The position numbers were made by a program, and so were the translations under genes. 28,008 bases of DNA from Bacillota bacterium (GTDB lineage Bacteria > Bacillota > Peptococcia > Peptococcales > Peptococcaceae). The notes under the pieces are model-generated. The model saw only the letters and a program-made list of their open reading frames with translations, was not told the origin of the DNA and searched no databases. The stretch lies in assembly GCA_023443145.1 (NCBI GenBank), contig JAEZVS010000056.1, forward strand, positions 1 through 28,008, written 5' to 3'. Shown piece after piece: positions 23,850-28,008 of the stretch (position 1 is the stretch's first letter; each line of letters starts with the position of its first letter).

Positions 23850-23888
23850 GTCTTTTCGGAGTTTACTTGCAAGAAACTTCGAAAAGAC
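23850..23888 (-). promoter_or_regulatory. Strong hairpin in the leader of the importer operon
   Basis: 15-bp arms (23850-23864 and 23874-23888) pair with one G-T wobble around a 9-base loop. The loop contains the self-complementary octamer CTTGCAAG (23866-23873). No T-run follows on the minus strand, so it is not a plain terminator. It lies about 90 bases before the ATPase B start. Confidence 0.7.
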
Positions 23889-23895
23889 GACGCGC

Positions 23896-23909
23896 GTCCA
23901 TCTGTGTCA
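23896..23909. promoter_or_regulatory. Partial copy of the TGACACAGATG element
   Basis: The minus strand reads TGACACAGATGGAC. The first 11 bases equal those of the operator at 23981-23994 (which is on the other strand), but the closing half-site is GGAC rather than GTCA. It lies downstream of the -10 box, in the transcribed leader. Confidence 0.45.
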
Positions 23910-23944
23910 CCAAAAGACAATCATTAATTAATCTTATTGATTCC

Positions 23945-23973
23945 ATGATAACGTCGAACCGACGCCATGTCAA
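23945..23973 (-). promoter_or_regulatory. Promoter of the importer operon
   Basis: Perfect TTGACA (23973-23968), a 17-base spacer, and TATCAT (23950-23945) on the minus strand, about 185 bases before the first start codon. Confidence 0.82.
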
Positions 23974-23980
23974 TAAAATA

Positions 23981-23994
23981 TGACACAGATGTCA
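23981..23994. promoter_or_regulatory. Putative operator TGAC-N6-GTCA, copy 1
   Basis: TGACACAGATGTCA is an inverted repeat (TGACA-N4-TGTCA) 7 bases upstream of the -35 box, centred near -50 if transcription starts about 23938. That position suits an activator. A further TGTCA at 23968-23972 overlaps the -35 and makes TGTCA-N8-TGACA with its left arm. Confidence 0.5.
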
Positions 23995-24445
23995 AATTCC
24001 TGCTAAAATCCATTGTTTTCTATTTTATTGCATACAAAAATCGGGGAAGGCATTTTCTACGTTGCGTTTATCTGAATGATGACACTAACTTTTAAAGCTC
24101 GTGATTAACAGAAAAAATCCCTTTAAATTCTGGAATGCATAAATATACCCATTAAAAAACTAACATTATCCACGGATGATAAATCGATAGGTATCTATAC
24201 AATCCAATCTATATGCCTAAAAATTCCAACAACTTTGGTTTATTTTTCCCGCTAAATATTTATGTTTTTGCATCTATTATTTCATCTGTATTGCAATAAA
24301 ATTATGTAAAATAGCGTCTGTTGCAATCATGAACGTAAAGTTGGATGGCAGTAGGAACTGGTTGTTTTCCCTTCGTCATCTGTATTTTGTATATTGTCCG
24401 GCTTTCTATTTTATAGAAAGGCCTCAGCATATGCATCTATCAAAG

Positions 24446-24480
24446 ACAAAAAGCCGTGCAACAGAAAATCTGTTGCACGG
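24446..24480 (-). terminator. Intrinsic terminator of gdh
   Basis: CCGTGCAACAGA (minus strand, 24480-24469), loop TTT, TCTGTTGCACGG (24465-24454), then CTTTTTG. It lies 15 bases after the gdh stop codon. Confidence 0.93.
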
Positions 24481-24495
24481 TAATCCGACAAAATA

Positions 24496-25764
24496 TTATA
24501 CCCAGCCGCGAAGTTTCATCACATCGGCCACGGTTTTCACGGAGTACATGTATGCAGCTTCGCGAACCGTGACGTTGTGTTGTTCTCTAATGGACCAAAT
24601 GTTGTTGAACGCTTTGACCATTGCTTCTTCTTGACGGCTTTCGGCTTCTTTTTCGGTCCAATAGTAACCATAACGGTTTTGAACCCATTCAAAATAGCTT
24701 ACCGTCACACCGCCGGCGTTGGTGAGCACGTCCGGTGTAACAACCACACCTTTTTTCTCAAGCAGTTCGTCAGCAGCCGGAGTGACAGGACCGTTGGCTG
24801 CTTCGCAGATGAGTTTGGCTTTCACTTTTTCAGCCACTTCAACTGTCACGGAGTTTTCGAGGGCAGCAGGCACCAACACATCCACATCCAAAGCCCAGAA
24901 TTCATCCATGGAGATGGCTTTAGAGCCGGGATAATTCAGGAGGTTTTTATTTTCATCCACATATTTAACAAGGTCTTCAAATTGGAAACCGTCTTCATTG
25001 TAGATGACATAAGCGCCATTTTTAGGTTCCCACTCGGAAATGGCAACCACTTTTGTTCCTTGACGGCGGAGGTTCTTCACAGTGAAGCGACCCACGTTAC
25101 CGAAACCTTGAACAGCCACTCTGGCGGTGTTCATGTCAATGCCCAATTTGGCAGCAGCTTCACGCATGGTCACGAAAATACCGAAACCGGTGGCTTCGTT
25201 ACGGCCTTCCGAACCGCCCCATGCCACATCTTTACCGGTGAACACACCCAAATCTTGGGTACCACCGCTGACTTTAATATATTCATCGAGCATCCAGCTC
25301 ATGCATTTGCCGTTGGTGCCTACGTCGGGAGCGGGCACATCCAGTTTTTCACCGAGATATTTGTGCAGGCCACGCACATAGCCGCGGCAGATCTGTTCCA
25401 GTTCCTTGTCGGAAAGGGTGAGAGGATCGCAGATAACGCCACCTTTACCGCCGCCATAGGGGATACCCACGATGCCGCATTTAAAAGTCATCCAGATGGA
25501 CAGTGCGCGCACTTCGTCATAGTTCACTCCCGGATGGAAACGGATACCGCCTTTAGCCGGACCGATAGCCATATTGTGTTGGCTGCGCCAGCCTTTAAAC
25601 ATTTTGAGAGAGCCGTCATCCATACGAACAGGGATGTTCACTTCAATAACACGTTGCGGTTCGCTGAGGAATTGGTAATAGTCATCACCAAGACCAAGTT
25701 GTTCACAAGCGCGTTTGACCTTCGCTTGCGCACTTTCAAAAGGATTAAGATTTTCAGTAGCCAT
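24496..25764 (-). CDS. gdhA: Glutamate dehydrogenase (GluDH, NAD(P)-dependent)
   Basis: A 422-residue cytoplasmic enzyme that interconverts glutamate and 2-oxoglutarate plus ammonia, in anaerobes often the entry to glutamate fermentation. The substrate-binding region is MAIGPAKGGIRFHP (K71) and the active-site pattern is GIPYGGGKGGVICDP (K107). The dinucleotide-binding loop is VQGFGNVGRFT (218-228), followed by AISEWEPKNGAYV. The acidic residue after the second strand that favours NAD is likely E in ISEWE, so NAD specificity is an inference. The length is typical of the hexameric short class. The ATG follows a perfect AAGGAGG. It is a single-gene unit with terminator at 24446-24480. Confidence 0.96.
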   Translation of the reverse strand: MATENLNPFESAQAKVKRACEQLGLGDDYYQFLSEPQRVIEVNIPVRMDDGSLKMFKGWRSQHNMAIGPAKGGIRFHPGVNYDEVRALSIWMTFKCGIVGIPYGGGKGGVICDPLTLSDKELEQICRGYVRGLHKYLGEKLDVPAPDVGTNGKCMSWMLDEYIKVSGGTQDLGVFTGKDVAWGGSEGRNEATGFGIFVTMREAAAKLGIDMNTARVAVQGFGNVGRFTVKNLRRQGTKVVAISEWEPKNGAYVIYNEDGFQFEDLVKYVDENKNLLNYPGSKAISMDEFWALDVDVLVPAALENSVTVEVAEKVKAKLICEAANGPVTPAADELLEKKGVVVTPDVLTNAGGVTVSYFEWVQNRYGYYWTEKEAESRQEEAMVKAFNNIWSIREQHNVTVREAAYMYSVKTVADVMKLRGWV

Positions 25765-25985
25765 ATTTAACCTCCTTAAAATAGAAAAAACAATATTGCT
25801 GCCTGACTACCCTCATTGTAGCATATTTCCTATTTTTTTAAAGCCATTTCGAACTGAATTTTGACATTTTTTTGGAATCTCTAAAAATGCCGAATTTATG
25901 GGTTTTATAGGCTTTTTTCACAAAAATACCGGCTTTTTACAAAAAGTCTTCAGCAAAGAAAATATTTATGGAATGCGAAAAATAT

Positions 25986-26007
25986 AGCCATTTGATGGCT
26001 TTTTTTA
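25986..26007 (+). terminator. Small terminator-like hairpin without an obvious gene
   Basis: AGCCAT (25986-25991), loop TTG, ATGGCT (25995-26000), then seven T. No plus-strand gene precedes it, so it may end a short untranslated RNA or be antisense protection for gdh. Confidence 0.45.
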
Positions 26008-26208
26008 CACTGACAAAAAAGCGGCAGCGGCATTTAAAATTTTGTTGAAATAAATTCCTATTTTTTTAACTTCACCCTTTCCCGAAAAAAGCAAAGGGAT
26101 GTCCATATAAATTGTGCTCATTTTCTTTAAAGATCACCTGTGAAACCTTCTTTTTTCATGTTGTTTCATATATATAAAAATTTTTCCATGCATTTTTTAC
26201 ATATTGAG

Positions 26209-26237
26209 TTGGAAAAACAGTCCGTTTGTGATACTAT
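26209..26237 (+). promoter_or_regulatory. Promoter of the XRE regulator gene
   Basis: TTGGAA (26209-26214), a 17-base spacer, and TACTAT (26232-26237), about 110 bases before the start codon. Confidence 0.6.
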
Positions 26238-26264
26238 TCTATTATGTATTTTGTTGGTTTTGAC

Positions 26265-26309
26265 TGCGCAACCGATTGGTTTCATCCATGATGAAACGGG
26301 GGTTGCGCA
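26265..26309 (+). promoter_or_regulatory. Leader hairpin upstream of the XRE regulator
   Basis: TGCGCAACC (26265-26273) pairs with GGTTGCGCA (26301-26309). Inside, TTTCATC (26280-26286) pairs with GATGAAA (26290-26296) around loop CAT. It is a two-part stem in the 5' leader, 38 bases before the ATG, with no T-run after it. Confidence 0.65.
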
Positions 26310-26346
26310 TTTAGATTAAAATAAATTGAAAAGAGTGGGTGATGAT

Positions 26347-26688
26347 ATGTCTATTGGAACAAAATTAAAAGCTTTAATCGAATACCGCGAAACCAATGTC
26401 AACAAACTGGCCAAACAAACCATGGTGAGTCCGCAAACCATATATGGCATCATCAAGCGTGACAACACCAAAGTAGACATTGCCATCTTGCAAGCCCTGG
26501 CAGACGAACTGAATGTGACGCTGGATTATTTTGCCAACGGCAACACCGATGCCGCTTCCATTGAAGAAGAAGAAATGATCGCCCAATACAAAAAGCTGGA
26601 TCACTATGGACGCCGTGCCATTCACGCCCTGATGGATATTGAAATTGCCCGCATTAGCGACGGCGCCCAAACAGAAGAAATCGGTTAA
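26347..26688 (+). CDS. XRE-family helix-turn-helix regulator
   Basis: A 113-residue DNA-binding protein. Residues 1-60 form a Cro/C1-type helix-turn-helix (KLKALIEYRETNVNKLAKQT, MVSPQTIYGIIKRDNTKVDI, LQALADELNVTLDYF). Residues 65-105 are acidic and helical (EEEEMIAQYKKLDHYGRRAI), a common dimerisation tail. The start is ATG 26347, preceded by GGGTGATG; upstream in-frame TTG and GTG codons lack a ribosome site. It is monocistronic between its own promoter and a terminator at 26730. Targets are unknown; the inverted repeats in its leader are the nearest candidate site. It is not prophage-linked in this window. Confidence 0.88.
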   Translation: MSIGTKLKALIEYRETNVNKLAKQTMVSPQTIYGIIKRDNTKVDIAILQALADELNVTLDYFANGNTDAASIEEEEMIAQYKKLDHYGRRAIHALMDIEIARISDGAQTEEIG

Positions 26689-26729
26689 GGCCGCATCCGG
26701 GCCTTGGCTATTTGATATCGTCAGATTTA

Positions 26730-26763
26730 CCGCCTTGAGTTTTAGACTCAGGGCGGCTTTTTT
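26730..26763 (+). terminator. Intrinsic terminator of the XRE regulator gene
   Basis: CCGCCTTGAGT (26730-26740), loop TTTAG, ACTCAGGGCGG (26746-26756, one G-T pair), then CTTTTTT. Confidence 0.92.
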
Positions 26764-26781
26764 AGCGTCAACCGCACGTGC

Positions 26782-26824
26782 AAAAAGCCCTCAGAGACCT
26801 TTAGATCGGTTTCTGAGGGCTTTT
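26782..26824 (-). terminator. Intrinsic terminator of the stalk-domain protein gene
   Basis: A 13-bp stem (26787-26799 with 26808-26820, one G-T pair) around an 8-base loop. T-runs flank it on both strands (26782-26786 as complement, 26821-26824 direct), so it may work in both directions. It lies 26 bases after the stop codon. Confidence 0.9.
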
Positions 26825-26846
26825 GTATTGTTATAAAGCGGGGCTA

Positions 26847-27596
26847 TTAGCCTTTGATGACTACTTTTTCAGTAAGACCGTCTTTGTTATAAACAGCTTC
26901 CACCTTTAAGTTCAGGGCTTCCGCCACGAAGCGCACAGGCACCATGGTGCGGTCACCTTCAATATATGGAGCGACGTCAAGTGTTTTTTCCACGCCGTTA
27001 ACGGTATATTTGGTTTCTCCAGGATGCATGACGATGGTGACATCACCTTTTTTGACCGTAATGGTGGCCGGGGTGGTCTCTTCTTCTTTTTTAGGTTGTT
27101 CTTTTACTTCTTCTTTTTTAGGTTCTTCTTTTACTTCGTCTTTTTTGGCTTCATCTTTCACTTCATCTTTTTTGGCTTCGTCTTTCACTTCATCTTTTTT
27201 TGCTTCTTCTTTCACTTCATCTTTTTTAGCTTCTTCTTTCACTTCAGTTTTAGCTTCGGTGAATTCCACTGTGCAACCCATAGATTCAGCCACGGCGCGC
27301 AAAGGTAAGAAGGTGCGATCTTCTTTAACCACAGGCACAGCGTCAAGGGCTTTTTCTTCCCCATCCAGAGTGTATTTGTCGCTGCCGATGGTAAGCACCA
27401 CTTCTTTGATAACTTCTTTCACTACTTCTTCTTCAGTTTTTTCAGGGAATATTTTGATGCTTTCTTCCTGGCTTTCAGTGCCCATCGGTTTCGTGCCCAT
27501 CGGATCAGGGAAAAAGGCCGATTCAGCCTGAGCCATAGAGGGAACGAGCAAGGCGCCTGCCAGCAGGCAAGCCATCAATTTTTTGTTTTTCATCAT
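26847..27596 (-). CDS. Secreted protein with two copper-amine-oxidase-N (stalk) domains joined by a charged repeat
   Basis: A 249-residue exported protein of unknown role. The signal peptide is residues 1-24 (MMKNKKLMACLLAGALLVPS, cleavage after AQA). The first stalk domain is about 66-112 (KYTLDGEEKALDAVPVVKED, RTFLPLRAVAESMGCTVEF). The second is about 178-248 (KYTVNGVEKTLDVAPYIEGD, RTMVPVRFVAEALNLKVEAV). Between them lie six 9-residue repeats of the type DEVKEEAKK (117-170), predicted to be a long charged helix or flexible spacer. Such domains are common in clostridial envelope proteins; they are not oxidases by themselves and lack copper-site residues. The ATG is preceded by AAAGGA at 6 bases. 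It is followed by a strong terminator. Confidence 0.88.
   Translation of the reverse strand: MMKNKKLMACLLAGALLVPSMAQAESAFFPDPMGTKPMGTESQEESIKIFPEKTEEEVVKEVIKEVVLTIGSDKYTLDGEEKALDAVPVVKEDRTFLPLRAVAESMGCTVEFTEAKTEVKEEAKKDEVKEEAKKDEVKDEAKKDEVKDEAKKDEVKEEPKKEEVKEQPKKEEETTPATITVKKGDVTIVMHPGETKYTVNGVEKTLDVAPYIEGDRTMVPVRFVAEALNLKVEAVYNKDGLTEKVVIKG
27087..27248 (-). repeat. Six 27-bp direct repeats encoding a charged linker
   Basis: Units encode TEVKEEAKK, DEVKEEAKK, DEVKDEAKK, DEVKDEAKK, DEVKEEPKK and EEVKEQPKK. The inner units are nearly identical at the DNA level and the outer ones have drifted, as expected for a slippage-prone array that stays in frame (27 is a multiple of 3). Confidence 0.9.
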
Positions 27597-27635
27597 GATT
27601 CATCCTTTCCATGTTAACCAAACAATTTTTACGCC

Positions 27636-27664
27636 ATTATATCAACTGTGAACATAAAAGTAAA
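27636..27664 (-). promoter_or_regulatory. Probable promoter of the stalk-domain protein gene
   Basis: Perfect TATAAT (27641-27636) with TTTACT (27664-27659) at 17 bases on the minus strand, 40 bases before the ATG. Confidence 0.6.
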
Positions 27665-27681
27665 GTAAAAGCGTATTTTAC
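27665..27681 (-). terminator. Weak terminator-like hairpin after the partial stalk-domain gene
   Basis: GTAAAA (minus strand 27681-27676) pairs with TTTTAC (27670-27665), followed by TTTACTTTTA. The stem has only 6 AT-rich pairs. Confidence 0.35.
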
Positions 27682-27683
27682 AA

Positions 27684-28008
27684 TCAAACGGCTTTAAAGA
27701 CAACACCGGCAGTGGTGCCATCGGCATTATAGTAAGGCTCGGCAACAAATCCCAGATTACCGCTCAAATAACGGATGGGAATCATGGTGCGCCCGTTGGC
27801 AATGTATGGCGCCACGTCCATAGCGCTGGTTTCGGCAATTAAGGTGCCGGGCTTGGTTACGGCCAGGTTTTTGCTGCCAACCGTCAAGACCATCGAACCC
27901 AATCCGGCCGGTTTGGTATAAATGCAGTTGATAAGGCGCGTGTCGTTGTTGTAATCCACTTTCACGCCAAAAGCTTCCGCCACAGCACGAAGGGGCACGA
28001 AAGTACGG
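27684..28008 (-). CDS. Copper-amine-oxidase-N (stalk) domain protein, N-terminus cut by window edge
   Basis: The frame is open to the last base of the window; the first visible residues RTFVPLRAVAEAFGVKVDY are mid-domain, so the true start lies outside. The visible 107 residues cover the end of one stalk domain and a second one (LIAETSAMDVAPYIANGRTM, IPIRYLSGNLGFVAEPYYN), ending VVFKAV. It is related to the neighbouring gene but without the charged repeat. It is probably exported, though no signal peptide can be seen. Confidence 0.85.
   Translation of the reverse strand, partial: RTFVPLRAVAEAFGVKVDYNNDTRLINCIYTKPAGLGSMVLTVGSKNLAVTKPGTLIAETSAMDVAPYIANGRTMIPIRYLSGNLGFVAEPYYNADGTTAGVVFKAV

Larger units (their letters stand above)
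23761..24495. other. Regulatory region upstream of the importer operon
   Basis: It contains a leader of about 180 bases with a 15-bp hairpin (23850-23888), a promoter (23945-23973), repeats of a TGACACAGATG element and, at the far end, the gdh terminator (24446-24480). Between about 24000 and 24445 it is AT-rich. I see only an 8-bp palindrome (24402-24420, arms CTTTCTAT). A 101-codon frame starting at 24329 runs through the gdh terminator and is not a gene. Confidence 0.6.
25765..26346. other. AT-rich divergent region between gdh and the XRE regulator
   Basis: It contains a possible gdh -10 box (TACAAT, minus strand 25820-25815, poor -35), a small terminator-like hairpin on the plus strand (25986-26007), the regulator promoter (26209-26237) and a leader hairpin (26265-26309). 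No protein-coding frame is convincing in the rest. Confidence 0.55.

Noticed and set aside
24329..24634. 101-codon plus-strand frame across the gdh terminator
   Set aside because: It runs through a strong hairpin terminator into the antisense of gdh and has no start signals.
24577..25770. 397-codon open frame on the plus strand opposite gdh
   Set aside because: It mirrors the codon bias of gdh on the other strand, is rich in His and Phe, has no ribosome site and no family resemblance.
27087..27248. Possible CRISPR-like array
   Set aside because: The 27-bp units are contiguous without unique spacers and code in frame for a linker.
27024..27308. Phe-rich 94-codon plus-strand frame
   Set aside because: It is the complement of the Lys/Glu-coding 27-bp repeats; TTC/TTT runs are simply antisense GAA/AAA.

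Overview
The window looks like chromosomal DNA of an anaerobic Bacillota (low- to mid-GC Gram-positive lineage, class Clostridia or Negativicutes; I cannot name the genus). The reasons are strong AAGGAGG ribosome-binding sites, intrinsic hairpin/T-tract terminators after most units, tRNA genes without an encoded CCA, a Firmicutes-type LexA, an OpuA betaine importer, a rubredoxin gene, an NAD-type glutamate dehydrogenase and secreted proteins of the copper-amine-oxidase-N (stalk) type. No phage, plasmid or CRISPR locus is visible. The only mobile DNA is the 5' end of an IS200/IS605 transposase cut by the left edge.

Layout. 1-300: IS200-like tnpA start, its end hairpin and a terminator. 315-3643 (minus): NhaD-type Na+/H+ antiporter, ribosomal protein L31 and an SLC13/DASS-type anion carrier. 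3729-3910: tRNA-Ile with promoter and terminator. 4039-7510 (minus): tRNA-Arg, an M23 peptidase with LysM and G5 domains, thioredoxin reductase, an unlisted 39-residue membrane protein and a rubredoxin gene broken by an in-frame TAA. 7639-10084 (minus): two-gene carboxynorspermidine/carboxyspermidine (polyamine) pathway. 10662-13786 (plus): three-gene glycine betaine transporter whose binding protein has its two lobes in swapped order. 14014-15370 (plus): tRNA-Ala and lexA. 15489-23973 (minus): large ABC importer locus. 24446-25764 (minus): glutamate dehydrogenase. 26209-26763 (plus): small XRE regulator. 26782-28008 (minus): two stalk-domain proteins, the second cut by the right edge.

The most unusual part is the importer locus. 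It encodes two different ATPases, two different permeases, four related lipoprotein receptors (two of them a recent tandem duplicate) and a previously unlisted 46-residue membrane ORF. The two ATPases carry complementary defects. One has Ser in place of the switch histidine but a normal LSGGM signature. The other has a normal histidine but an ISSSM signature. Paired, they would form one complete and one degenerate ATP site, the asymmetric arrangement known from heterodimeric ABC exporters and CFTR. A 14-bp element of the form TGAC-N6-GTCA lies upstream of both transcription units of the locus and may tie them to one regulator. The substrate cannot be read from sequence; the family includes sulfonate/taurine, nitrate and thiamine-precursor importers.
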